64,000 nucleotides of DNA from positions 1-64,000 of the forward strand of contig JAKSZP010015893.1 in assembly GCA_022478985.1 (NCBI GenBank). Reading direction: 5' to 3'. This DNA is from Massospora cicadina (taxonomy: Eukaryota > Entomophthoromycota > Entomophthoromycetes > Entomophthorales > Entomophthoraceae). Shown piece by piece: positions 23,151 through 34,458 of the stretch. The stretch's first letter is position 1. Each line of letters opens with the position of its first letter. A program made the position numbers and the translations under genes. Below the pieces are notes generated by a model. It saw only the letters and a list, made by a program, of their open reading frames with translations, did not search any database and was not told the origin of the DNA.

Positions 23151-24000
23151 AAGAATATGAAGGATATTTTTGCTGTCAATGACCATGATTTAGGATGCGC
23201 ATGGGGAGTGGTCCATCAGTTGGACATTGGTGATCATCCTCCCATCAGATCATGGCCAATCCACCAATTGAGGGAAGCTGTTGAAGTAGTGACAGCAGAG
23301 AACAAGAAGCTACTGAGCAAGGGATGCCTTAACCTTTGAAGAGCTTGTGGCTTTGCCCGTCTTAAATGTAAAAAAGAAGGACGGTACCAACTGGGTGGTA
23401 TTAGACTACTGGAAGCTCAACAGTATCACCAAGAAGGACTCATATCCCTTGCCACAGATTAACAATGCATTGGATCAACTAGGCAGAGCTCATTACTTCT
23501 TGATAATGAATTTTATATCAGGCTATTGGCAGACTGTGTTACCCATGGCGGAACAGGAGAAATGCGCCATTATCACATCCAAAGGGCTTTTTCAACCAAC
23601 TCATATGTTACATAGGCGGTGTAATGCCCTGAATACATTCCAACGGGCCATGGACACCATTCTTGGTGACCTGAAGCTGTTATGCATCCTTGTGTACCTC
23701 AACAGTGTCAATGTCTTTTCATGGACATTCTCCAAGCATTTTACCCATCTGAAGAGGAGGTCTTTCACATGCTTGCGGAGGCCAACATCAAGATAAAGCC
23801 TCTAAAATGTCACTTCTTCAAAGATCAGCTGAAATACCTGGGGCTTATGATAAACTCAAAGGGGCTAAAGACTCAACTAGCCAAGGTGAAGTCTATCCAA
23901 AAGATGATTTCACCAAAACGGTAAGTGTGATATACAAGTACATTTATTTATGGTCGGCTATTACCACCACTTTATAACCAACTTTAGTTGTATTGGAGGT
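23151..24000 (+). pseudogene. R4 reverse transcriptase, catalytic box YLNS
   Basis: Fingers: NVKKKDGTNWVVLDYWKLN. Palm: FLIMNFISGYWQTVLP and FQRAMDTIL. The open frame 23347-23796 covers most of it. The YxDD box reads YLNS (23695-23706), so both catalytic aspartates are gone, followed by VNVFS. R8 reads YLDSINVFS at this place. Thumb: KCHFFKDQLKYLGLMINSKG (23682-23924), one frame over. It cannot be catalytic as it stands. Confidence 0.85.
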
Positions 24001-24439
24001 CCTCTTTTTGAGTTATTAAAAAGGATGCCACGTTTAAATGGACAGAACTTTTGAAAATGCTCTTTCAATACACTTTGATGGCGCTAATCAGTGCGCCAGT
24101 GTTGCATTATCCAAACTTTGATAAAGTTTTCATTGTTCAAAAGGATGCGTTCCTTTATAATGTAGGAGTGATACTATCTCAAAAAGACTACGAAGGGGAG
24201 GAGCGTTCTGTAGCATACTGCAGTTGTATCCTGAAGGGCCATGAATGAAATTATACCATGACCAAGCGGGAGTGCTTAGCGGTGATTTATGCATATAAGC
24301 AATTTTGGGTGTAATTGCATGAGGTCAAGTTTAAAATAGTAATGGATCACGCTTCGTTATTCTGGTTGCAGAACCTCAAGGACGCCTAACCCAATGGGCC
24401 CTCAAACTTCAGGCTTATGACTTCAAAATCCTCCATCAA
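24001..24439 (+). pseudogene. R4 RNase H, first part
   Basis: APVLHYPNFDKVFIVQKDAF, then SVAYCSCILKGHE, a stop, NYTMTKRECLAVIYAYKQF, and VMDHASLFWLQNLKD. This is the Ty3/Gypsy RNase H with a D/E/D pattern: the first catalytic D stands at KDAF, E at RECLAV, D at MDHASL. The C-terminal part resumes after a 231-bp insertion. Confidence 0.8.
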
Positions 24440-24670
24440 GTCGCTGATGTTCCAGCCCCTATGTTGTCACCATGGTCTGCCAGCTAAAGCGGGCGCTGGA
24501 CAAAAGTTTCCACAAAGCTTCTTCACTTTCTGATATGGCTTCCTAGGATGATAACTCAGGGGCTATATTAGGATTTTTTATTTCTAATAAACCCTTTATT
24601 TGGCTCATTTGCAAATAAAGATGCATGGCAGCCCACTTTTGGGTTGGGCACCACTAATGCTAAAAAAGAG
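24440..24670 (+). mobile_element. Short retroposon-like insertion with 12-bp TSD
   Basis: ATCCTCCATCAA occurs at 24428-24439 and again at 24671-24682. Removing the 231 bp between them joins DFKILHQ to PGAKQQNVDCLSRL, the unbroken RNase H end. The insertion ends in an A-rich stretch (TAAAAAAGAG) preceded by GGGTTGGGCACC, reminiscent of the LINE/SINE tail. No clear pol III boxes. A non-LTR mechanism is inferred from the TSD length and tail. Confidence 0.65.
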
Positions 24671-25982
24671 ATCCTCCATCAACCTGGAGCAAAACAACAG
24701 AACGTTGATTGCTTGTCAAGGCTACCAATGATTGCAGTTACGGCGGATCTGAGTGACATAATGTACAATAAGATGCTTAGCCAAAAGTATGATGATGAGC
24801 TGCCTCAAGTCATAAAGGCATTAAATGAGATTTGAACCAATACCTTCCAGCATAATAAGGAGCTATACAAACGGATTTGAGACTTGATGGTGAACTTCCA
24901 GCAACCCTCATCATGGCCTAGCATTATCTTGAGCGCACATAAGGCATTTGGACACAGGGTTTGCGCAAGACAATGGAATTGTTGCATCCTCAATATCACT
25001 GGAGAAGCATGAACTTTGACGTGCTTAAAACCATTTCTTGCTGCCACCAGTGCCAAGTGTCAAAACCATTCTGCCAGAAGTCTTCCTATTGGTTAGTGAA
25101 ACACCATTTTGCGTGGCATAAGGTTTCACTTGATGTTGCTGGCCCTCTGCCAATGGGAGCTAACAAATCCAAGTACATTATGGTGGTGATCAACCACTTG
25201 ACCAGGTGGGTTGAATACAGGGCAATATGGGATTTGGGGCCATCACAGTGGTCAAATTTTTAATGGAATGTATAATTCAGCAACACGTCTGTCATTAGTT
25301 CATCCTTACTGACAACGGAACAAACTTCACCTCTCACATTTTACCCAAGTTCAACGAATTGATGGCCATCCGCGGATTGCTAATGACCCCATATCATCCC
25401 AAGTCTATTGGTATGATTAAGCAAGTTTATGGAGCTTTGGTGAACATACTCCAGAAGTTGGTAATGAATTGACCTTCTTATTGGTGCTCTCTCCTTTCCA
25501 CCCCCATTTTTGCCTATAACATTAGCTACCATTCCGCCACAGGGAAAAGCCCCTTTCAGCTACTATATGGATGACACAATGCCCTTCTGGCTCTGATTTA
25601 TGCATGCATGAAAGACACCAGCGGAATGGATCCCCGCCGTTATTTTACTAACCTAGCAGACACATTGATCAAGCTGCAAACTGAAGAGTACTCCTACAGT
25701 TTAACAAAGAAGATCAAGATTCTGGCTTCAATCAGGTATGGCTTAGCAGGTTGGCTAATTTCAAAGATGGCGATATGGTTCTATTCCATGATCAACATGG
25801 GTTTGGGAAGAAACACAAGTTGGCCATTATTTGGATTGGTTCATTCAAAGTTATTAAGAAAACAGGTGTTGACACCTTTACCATCAAGGACCCACGAGAG
25901 ATTATAAATTTAACATAGTGCATGCAAAGTTACTCTGGGCGTATAAGCAATAGGAGCCTTATTTTCCAGTCAAGGGGGTAAA
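24671..25982 (+). pseudogene. R4 RNase H end and integrase, degraded
   Basis: QPGAKQQNVDCLSRLPMIA closes RNase H. The integrase zinc part is RKTMELLHPQYHW and ISCCHQCQVSKPF (24961-25070). Core: first D in VSLDVAGPLP (about 25125), second in [11 protein letters not shown] (about 25310), but the region of the catalytic E reads GMIKQVYGALVNIL, so E is K. Later FAYNISYHSATGKSPFQLLYG is typical. C-terminus is broken and has no chromodomain. It runs to the polypurine tract. Confidence 0.8.
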
Positions 25983-26556
25983 TGTCAAGATTCTGATATG
26001 ACTGGACAATAAGACCGAAATAGATATGGCAGACTGGCTAGAATCCGCCAACAATAATTATATAGTATGCTTATTCAAGCGCCTTGAGATGAGGTGATAT
26101 TAGGTCCAAACAGATGGCTATTGGATCACTTACATATAAGGCAATTAGGGGATATCAATGCATGATGAATAATTGATAGATTGCCTCACACTAAAGCGAT
26201 TTTAAATTTAATAAATGGTGAACTCTTCTGGAGCCAATCATAATATGGCGGAACAAATAGTCTAAGCAAAAGGGTCAATATTGATCAAGTTGCTGAGAAA
26301 TATAAGCAAAACCTGAGAATTGAAGGGGGCGATTATTATTAGAAAAAGAGGGAGCGGAGCAGCAAGAATCCACGGAATCTATTGCAATAAAATAAAGAAG
26401 AGATATTGGAGAAATTGCTCCATATTACCATATTTATCTATTTAAGTGTGTTCTGAGGACCAGAAATCTCCTTATCATCCATTTTATTGCTCTAGGATCA
26501 ACCATATGAAAAAGAACCTTACAGCGTATCTCATTAATTTCGCCAAACTTATAACA
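25983..26556 (+). repeat. R4 3' LTR
   Basis: 574 bp, starts TGTCAAGATTCTGATATGAC, ends CTTATAACA, followed by the TSD CAAGC at 26557-26561. Confidence 0.9.
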
Positions 26557-27540
26557 CAAGCCTTAGCCTTGCTGCAAAAATATGAGCATATATTTGCTAT
26601 TGGGGATTACGACCTAGGGTGTTCAAAGGTATATTGCATCATATTGACACTGGGGATGACCAGCCCATACGATCTTGCCTCATTCAGTGCAGCTGATCCA
26701 ATAAAGCGCCATTTAGAAAGAGCTTAACAAATTGCTTTGACCATGGGTGATTGTGCCCTCCCACAGCTCTTTGGCTAGTCCTGTGCTTACTGTTAAGAAG
26801 AAAGGTGGTTTTAGCTGAGTCTTAATTAATTTTGTCACTTAGTTAAAATTATAAAAAACAATTACCCTCTACCATGTACATATGACGCTATTTTTTAACT
26901 AGGTGGGGCCAAGTACTTTACTGTCCTGGATCACATCAGCGGCTGTTAGAATTTCTCTACCAAAGGTTGTATATGTGAAGTGCGCAATTATCACTTCCCA
27001 AGGGCTTTATCAACCTACCCGCATGCCCCCAAAAATTATGCAACATGCCAACCACCTTACAAAGATCCATGGACACTATTCTTGGGGATTTTATGACGAG
27101 CCGTGTCTAGTATATCTTGATATAAAAATTTTTCTTTTTTAGAACCTTTAAATAGCATCTGACCCATTTGGAAGCGGGTTTTTAGCAAAAACCCATAGCT
27201 CAATTTACAATTAAGCCCAGAAAATGTCAGTTTTTAAGGTCTCATATGGAGTACCTGGGTCACATTGTCAAAACTCAAGAAGTACAGCTGCAACCCCAGA
27301 AGCTAAGGCTGTTAACCAAAACGGAAAGTCCCAAGAGTAAGTGGGGCGTGCAAGTCTTTTAGGTATGGTGGGATACTACTGCCAGTCTATACAAGGGTTC
27401 ACCCAGCTGATAAAAGCCCTTGTTTCATCTACTCTGAAGTGGAGTGACTTCTCTCTGGTCACTCAAATGTGATATTGCTTTCTCATGTTGAAGATGACGC
27501 TAATTCAAGCGCCAATGATGCTATCCTGACTTTGAGTGCT
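26557..27540 (+). pseudogene. R3 reverse transcriptase, degraded
   Basis: The R3 coding sequence resumes after R4: LLQKYEHIFAIGDYDLGCSK (26568-26630), GGAKYFTVLDHISG (about 26910), and a catalytic box region LVYLDIKIF (Y at 27113-27115), where the second D is absent. Many stops. Confidence 0.7.
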
Positions 27541-28070
27541 CCTTTATTATCCAATCCAATGCTTCATTAAAAGCCATTGGGGATTTGCTCTATCAGCAGG
27601 ATTGACGGGTAGAGAGGCACCCAGTAGCTTTTTTGCAGTTGCGCTCTTACCAAACAGGAGAAACTAGTGAGAGAATGCAATTGTTTAGAAGTTATTTTTG
27701 CCTGTAAGGATTTTATGTTCGTTTTGATGGCAATAATTTTCATGTTGTTACTGATCACGCCTCTTTGCGGTGGCTGTATAACCTTACAGAGTCTAAAGGT
27801 TAGCTGGTAAAGTGGTTGAAGCTCCAGGCCTAACTTTATGAGGTGATACATCAAGATAGGTTCTCTAATCAAAATGCTGACGTACTTTCCCAGCTAAACA
27901 TGTATCAATGCTTATCCAGTACACTGACTAAATTATTTGAGAGCATGAAAACCCATAAATATGATGAAGGACAACTCCTTATCAAGCGTATTTTATATCA
28001 ATTAATGAAGTTTACCAAAGTTCAGAAAGGGTACCTATAAAAATGATAGCTATTGTTGAAGGCGACTATA
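27541..28070 (+). pseudogene. R3 RNase H, degraded
   Basis: Pieces in different frames include ECNCLEVIFACKDF (about 27670-27715) and NQNADVLSQLNMYQ (27867-27908), matching the NADCLSRL end of Gypsy RNase H. Frames are broken. Confidence 0.6.
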
Positions 28071-29208
28071 TCCCACTCCTTCTGAACAACCATCAATTAT
28101 TATGCAAGCTCATTGAATTGTTGGGCATAGGGATAAGTAGGACACTATAGCAGACTTAACAGTGCTACTATTTGGAGTCAATGAGGTTTGACATCCAGAA
28201 CAACTTGATGAAGTGCTATGAGTGCCAATTGCAACAATTTTTTAGTCTTACACCATCTATCAGTTGATTAAGCCCAACTGGGCATGACACACAATATTAA
28301 TTGACGTTATAAGTTCTTTACCAGTCATTGATTTCAACCATTGGTACAATATTATGGACTTTGACCACTTAACCAAGCGGGTCAAAGCTAATCCATTATA
28401 TGATATTGTAGCAGTCACCACTGACAAGTTTTTCATGGAGTAAACCAATCAACTGCTTGGTTATCCACAATTTCCTTATGAAATGCCTACCACTTTACAT
28501 CAAAGATAATTTTGGAACTAAGGAGGCTTATGGAATTAGGGTTGTTTCTGTTTATACCATTTGGAGATCATTTGGAACCATTAATAAGATTAATGAAACT
28601 ATAGATAAACATTTGTAGTTCTGCTGCCTATTCCAACTCCCAATGGACCCTCTATGTCAATTCCGCTGTTTATGCCTAAGAAATTGGATATCATAGTGCT
28701 ACTGGATTCACCCCTTTCCAATTACTATATGGTTGAAATCCCGCCTTACTGACTGTATTCTACTAAATTGTCAAGGATGAAGATATAATCAGGATAAAGG
28801 ATATTTAAATCGACTAGACAAGGCACTAAAGAAGATTCAAACCAAGGCATATGGGTCTGCCTTAACTAAGAAAAAAATTGACCAGAAAGCACAGGGTAAT
28901 ATATATTGAACACCCTTGATCAAGTTCAACGTGGGCAATTGGGTGGCGTACTTCAGCTCTTACAGGTTTGAACAAACCAATAATGTGTTAACACTCTGGA
29001 AAGGGCATACGTAATCCTGAGCGCTCATCCTTTAGTGTATATACTATTAAGAACTTGATCAATATAGATTTGTAAATAGAGTAAATGCAAAGCTTTAAGA
29101 CCTCACTTAAGCAGTTAATTTCTCTGCCAGAATCCTTCTTAAGATAAAAAAATTTAAGGGAAAGTGTTATCAAAGGTGTCAACATACATTTAATAATTAC
29201 CTATCAAA
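28071..29208 (+). pseudogene. R3 integrase, degraded
   Basis: The plus strand gives MKCYECQL (zinc region, about 28210), LIDV.SSLPVIDFNHWYNI (core start, about 28300-28350), DFDHLTKRVKANPLYDIVAV (about 28355-28415), and SATGFTPFQLLYG near 28700. Stops throughout. No chromodomain seen before the 3' LTR at 29209. Confidence 0.6.
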
Positions 29209-29716
29209 TATCTATGGTCATAACATAAGCAAACGTGATTGGACTTTGTCTAAGATGCTCCTAAATCAGCCCTGTTCTCTAGGTTCCCAATTTATTTCAG
29301 AATCATCAAGCGCTATTTCTACCCTCTAAATTAACCTTTCCTAACAAATTGGAATAATCATACCTATTGAACTCACTGTACGCATTGTGACCATTGTAAT
29401 CCTTGTTAATAGTGATTCTAGTCTAAGATACTGATTTTTGTGGCAAAAGAATCCCATATAAATACCCCTCCTTTTTATTACAGTAAAGTATCATCTTTTG
29501 ACCAAATTTATCTTAGTTTATCAGAAAGACGCTCTTACATTAGAGATTTACTATTTCTAGAGTCAAAGGGATATTATCTATTGTATAGCGCTCTTTACAA
29601 TATTATTATAATAAAGCATTGTCAATGGACAGAGGTATTGCAATCATATAGGAATGATAGATTTCCTGGATGAATTTATACCTGTGCAAGTTGAGTGCTT
29701 TTATTTGCACTCTACA
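29209..29716 (+). repeat. R3 3' LTR
   Basis: It aligns with 16393-16897. The first dinucleotide is TA rather than TG (mutated). The right end is set where R1 LTR homology resumes. Confidence 0.65.
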
Positions 29717-29870
29717 CCAACTATGGCAGCTAGGCCTTTACATGGTATTCTGGGTTCCTGTAGTTAATCTTAGTTAATTTTAACCCTTTATCTAAATATG
29801 AGTAAACATTTGGCTGTAATCTAAGTCTATAAAATTTTATAGTTAGGGATCTCACACTATACTCTTTTTT
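29717..29870 (+). repeat. R1 3' LTR, right part
   Basis: GGTATTCTGGG and neighbouring bases match 1085-1120 of the R1 5' LTR, which is colinear with the part ending at 16392. The end is uncertain. Confidence 0.4.
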
Positions 29871-31372
29871 AAATCAGTCACTCGTGATTATACATTTTTA
29901 TTTGATTTATATCATTATGTGTATATCTCTATTTCTACAAACTTCCTCCTCCACCCTTACCCAAAGTGACTATATAATTTATCTAGATCTTTATCTATCA
30001 TATAGTCAAGGTTTAACCTAAAGACCCCTTTTGAAACTTATCTAGTACTGTGCAACCGCTCTTTGGTAAGCTTCTTCTATAGTTTGAATAGTTATACTTA
30101 GTCTTAGAAACTTTAAACTAAGATAATGTTATATATAACATATAGTAACTTTGCATTTTTTTGCTATGGTATCATCAAACATGACTCATTTATTATCATA
30201 TATCATAGATTACACATTTTTTATTTTTATCATTTTATATTTGTTGAAATGTTTGAAGGCAAAATTTTTGTAAAGAGAGAAAATTAGAAGGGTATACCAA
30301 AAGTCTTATAGTGTGAAGTTAAGCTATATAAAAAGGATTTATCAGACAAATCTAAAAAGCATTATGAGATTAAAGCTTATCTAAGAATCTCATCGACCTT
30401 CCTGATAAAACCTCAGGCAGTTATAAGAAGGATATTTTAACACTAGACTCACTCAAAAGAGTTTAAAAATGAAATTGAATAAAATGTATTACATATCTAA
30501 AAATATCAAGTTAAGATTTAGTGTATACTTATCTGATAGACTAATTTATAAGGTAATTAGATTAAATATAAAAAATAGAATCATTATTCTCTTTTAGATA
30601 GTATTACTTGGCTAATTCATATAATTATCTAGATCTACACGTGTTCACATATCTATCAGCACTGTTCATCAAATTATAGTATAAGTTCTGGAATAGTGAC
30701 TTAAGTTTGCAATATCTGAACTTTTCCTTTATAAATGGATGACTGGATTAGAGACCACTACCCAAACACTATTAAATTTACTTATAAACACTAAAACTAT
30801 TGGCACTAACTTCACTAACATATAGGCATGAGATGAATAATTGTATACACAGATATCAGAATAAAAAAAGGGCAAATTACTTATTTTTGATGGATTCATT
30901 AAGTTAAATATTGATTATTTTACTTACCTGCTTTACCTGACAAATCCCACCATCACAAAATCTGGGTTGACCCCAATTTAATATATGTTAATTATGAGGT
31001 TAAGGATCAATAGAAAGTTAGCAACGACAATAAGTCCAAGCTAGTTGCCATTTTGCAAATATGAGTCAACAGCCTGTATTCTAAACAAATTTAGAATAAC
31101 TAGAAACATATAGCAAGTCTAACATTAAAATAACCAAATCCAAAACAGAAAAAAATTGTTATTTGGCTAATGTTTAAATATTATTAAATTTCTTTTTAGG
31201 TTTAATTTGAAGCATTTTACAGGAATTAATAGGGATGAGGTCACCCCATCAAGACAAGATTTTAAATAAAAAGGGTCTAACTAATTATGGACTACCAGCT
31301 TCTCACACCTACAAATATGAGAATCTAGTATTTTACTAATTTTCTATATTCAGTACAGCCCTGGTCATCACA
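29871..31372 (+). other. AT-rich stretch, contains the R5 5' LTR end, no gene
   Basis: Very AT-rich with no coding signal. By position, its right part must be the 5' LTR of R5, because a primer site follows at 31376. I found no second copy of that LTR in the window, so its left end is not set. Confidence 0.4.
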
Positions 31373-31375
31373 TTG

Positions 31376-31391
31376 TGGTGCTAACTACAAG
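31376..31391 (+). other. R5 primer-binding site
   Basis: TGGTGCTAACTACAAG, two or three differences from the site of R4 and R6, three bases after a CACA. Confidence 0.6.
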
Positions 31392-34050
31392 TGAGATACC
31401 AGATTACTATGGCTGGAATAAATTCTATAACATGGAAACGATTCACCCACTAGAAATGAATATTCATATTTACTGAGGCCCAACCTCATAAAACACCACC
31501 ATCATCACTGAAACTATTTAAATAAATTATGTACCTACCATAATTTTTCCAGGCGAGGCACCTAGCCGCTAAGAGATAAAGCAGCTAGCTCTAGCACTGA
31601 TGAAAGGTACCAGCTTTCTGGGGAATGGCAGATGAATAAAGAAACAATGTCTTCCATCGGCCAGAGAATTAGAATAAACTCTAGTAGCCCTATCAAATGT
31701 TCCGCCAGCTAATCACTTCTAAAATTATACTGCGCTAGCCACTACTGAACTCATCAAGCAGTAATTGGCTAGTTATGTACATCCTACAACTCACAAATAC
31801 CCATATACACTAGATCACCACCGTAATGTCATAGATTTCTTGATAGTACATGACCAAGACTAAATAGCAACAAACCAAAAATTGATGACAAGGTTCAAAC
31901 TTAATTTTGGGTAGGTACAATCCACTGTTGAGGCTACTTAAAACCATTCTTTTTGGGCCCACAATCAAATTGGTGCATTGGTAACAGCAATAAACAAACA
32001 AATCACTCTCATAAAGAATTATGCCACGGATCATAAGGGATACACTACCAAATGGCATCAAAGGCAGTTGGACCTGCAACACTGGTTAAACTGTTTTATT
32101 TGCTAATAAAGAGAATCTTCCATCTAAATTACTAGGCAAGTTCACAAATCACATAGCTCCATATATGAAGTAGGACTCAGGTTGATGCACACCTACAATT
32201 CTACTTGCTTTTTATGATCAGGTGTAACAAATGAGTGAAGTTAATGTCATTTTTTACAAGTTTATACAGACTTCAATGATTAGTACCTTAATGCTTTAGA
32301 CGTCCATATCTGTCAACTAGAGACAATCAGTAAAATTGGAGGTATCCCAACATATATATATTACCTTTTAAGCCAGTTCAATGGCTATAACACAGCTAAT
32401 TACAAAAAACTTGGGACAACTGGAAGCCATGAAATGTTAGTTCAAGATCAGTTTGAGGATGTTCAAGGACTACAAGAGAAATACAAAGCATCACTTGGGA
32501 AGTCTGTATGGTGAAAAAAGTCAGTTTTAATATGTTTTTTCGTTTGAACAGTATAAAGGGGATAATGTGCAAGTGCATAATTATCCCCAATAAGCTATAG
32601 ACAAACAAAATATTTAGATATGCTTTTACTTTTTGGATAGCTTGGAAGGAAACATTTGTATGTAACATGATAACTCTCACAAAACGGAATTTTTGAGGAT
32701 GAGAAGGGGCTCAGAATCATGTGAGAAGGAACTCACCAACGGCTTTATCCATGAGAGAACTGCTGATATGCCCCTTCCTTCAGTGCTACTGAGAAGCTTA
32801 AAAACTTGCAATTCCAGCACCAAAATCATCACTTTCCCCATGAAACCTCATGCCCAACCTAGTCACAATAAAGGACCTTCTAATACAGCTACTCTAGAGA
32901 ATATGAGGTCGCAACCTTTAATCCATAAACCTGCTTATCGCTGATAAGGAATAAAGTATGTTGCTTTAATTAGTCAATTTGAGATGGCAATAAGGGAAAC
33001 CATTTATTCGTTTGAAGGTTTTGAAAAATGATCAACTGCCTAGAACAGTGGAGCATTAAACTAGCAATGCCCATCTGAGCCTTGAACCCACTTATAATAA
33101 AAAATGGTAGGTTATTCTATGTGAGTTTGGGGGCCCTGAGCGCTTTGCTACTCAAAAGGTTGAGTTTATAATTATACTTTCAGAGAAATGTTCCAATTAT
33201 TGATTTTGCCGAATATTCTACCAGAATTCAAGTACTACTGATAGCTAAACCAATGATTGAATTTGATGCTAAGTAAGCTCTTTGTCAGGCAACAAACCCT
33301 TTTTATACTTGCTAAAACTCTGCTTTCCGTCTTTATAAAAGAATTTCCAAAAAACACAATGTTATTTTTATTAGAAAAGGTGTACAGATACTTTTGGCCC
33401 ACCTAATTCTGGGATCTGACTCCCACAATAACAACCTTTGGTCATAAAGAGATGTAAATTCTTGATCCGCCCAGACTGCAATAAGTCGCATTTAAACAGT
33501 GAACTAAAAGGACCAACAGACAACAGATTAAATAACTCCAACTGCTTCAACTGCCACAATACTGGCCAACTGTCTTGACAGGTTAAGGCCCCCTAATTTA
33601 AGCTATGTATAGTCAACAAATTTTATGAAGACTACTTGGAAAAAGATTTATAATATTAGAGGAGGGGTTCTCTAAAGATGCTAGCCCAACTACCCCAAAC
33701 GCCTTCCTAATCATGCCCTCTTCAGTGCAATGGAAAAATAGATACCTCTAAGTAAGGTCATTGCACATGATGATCATGTAGTTGCCATTAAAGTGCACTT
33801 CTCTTATGTCATAAAGTAGAGAGTTTGTTAACAAATCATAATCCAAACTGATCGTTGAGCTCCCACAAGGCAATATTCCACAAAAATACCTAAAATGATT
33901 ATAATTTCAAAAAGGTTAACTTTGCAATGAATCTAGATACCTTAGTCACCCAGTGCCCTAGATGGCCAGAAGCTGTTTGAGACCATTAAAGCAATCTTAC
34001 TCGTATTTGCACAGTAAAACAAACTCTTTGCTTTATTCTGACTGTACATA
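31392..34050 (+). pseudogene. R5 gag, degraded
   Basis: Mostly short broken frames. A zinc-knuckle remnant CFNCHNTGQLS lies at 33543-33575; H is Q and the frame then ends in a stop before the last C. The open stretch 32693-32944 belongs to this region but has no named motif. Confidence 0.5.
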
Positions 34051-34458
34051 TAATGATCTTTTGATAAAAAGTAAAAGCTCTGGTTATAGTTGATAGTGAT
34101 GCACCAATAAATATTGTCTCAACTAACTTAGTAAAATAAGTTACAGTAAGCATTTAAAGGTAAGCTTTATAGGTATTATGGAACAGCTGAACCTATTAGT
34201 ATAAGAATCAAGGAGCATACATTGCACAGCCCCTTCGAGTTGTGTCACTTACAGCAGTGCTCCTGAAATTGTGTTAACTAATTCAAACTATAGCATACTT
34301 ATTGATGACAGTTTCATTAAAACTTATGGTATAACTTGTGATATCCAAAACAACACACTAACTATCCTTGGGCTGATGCTGCCCTTATAATAAATACAAA
34401 ATGAAAAATTCAAAGACCAATCCCCCACCTAAATAAATATAGTATATATGAGGATGAC
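34051..34458 (+). pseudogene. R5 retropepsin and linker
   Basis: VIVDSDAPINIVSTNLVK (34086-34139) is the active-site region; the G of DSG is D (34092-34100). The block PEIVLTNSNYSILIDDSFIK and ITCDIQNNTLTILG (34250-34370) follows and matches the R4 linker. TATATGAGGATGAC at 34445-34458 is the left copy of the ORF1-only unit TSD. Confidence 0.7.

Larger units (their letters stand above)
20271..26556 (+). mobile_element. R4: complete but inactive Ty3/Gypsy-type LTR retrotransposon with 5-bp TSD
   Basis: 6286 bp, LTRs of 567 and 574 bp, TSD CAAGC on both sides. Primer site at 20839 and polypurine tract AAGGGGGTAAA just before 25983. Coding order is gag, protease, RT, RNase H, integrase, with no chromodomain visible. 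Nested in R3. R6 is a close relative. Multiple stops and catalytic losses show it is inactive. It carries a 231-bp insertion at 24440-24670. Confidence 0.92.
16393..29716 (+). mobile_element. R3: Ty3/Gypsy-type LTR retrotransposon, decayed, split by R4
   Basis: LTRs at 16393-16897 and 29209-29716 are related but highly diverged. The primer site is at 16899. Coding order is gag with zinc knuckle, protease, [R4 insertion], RT, RNase H, integrase. Without R4 and its TSD it is about 7.0 kb. It is inserted in the 3' LTR of R1: R1 LTR homology stops at 16392 and resumes at 29717. No convincing target duplication remains, so its ends are good to about 5 bases. Confidence 0.75.
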
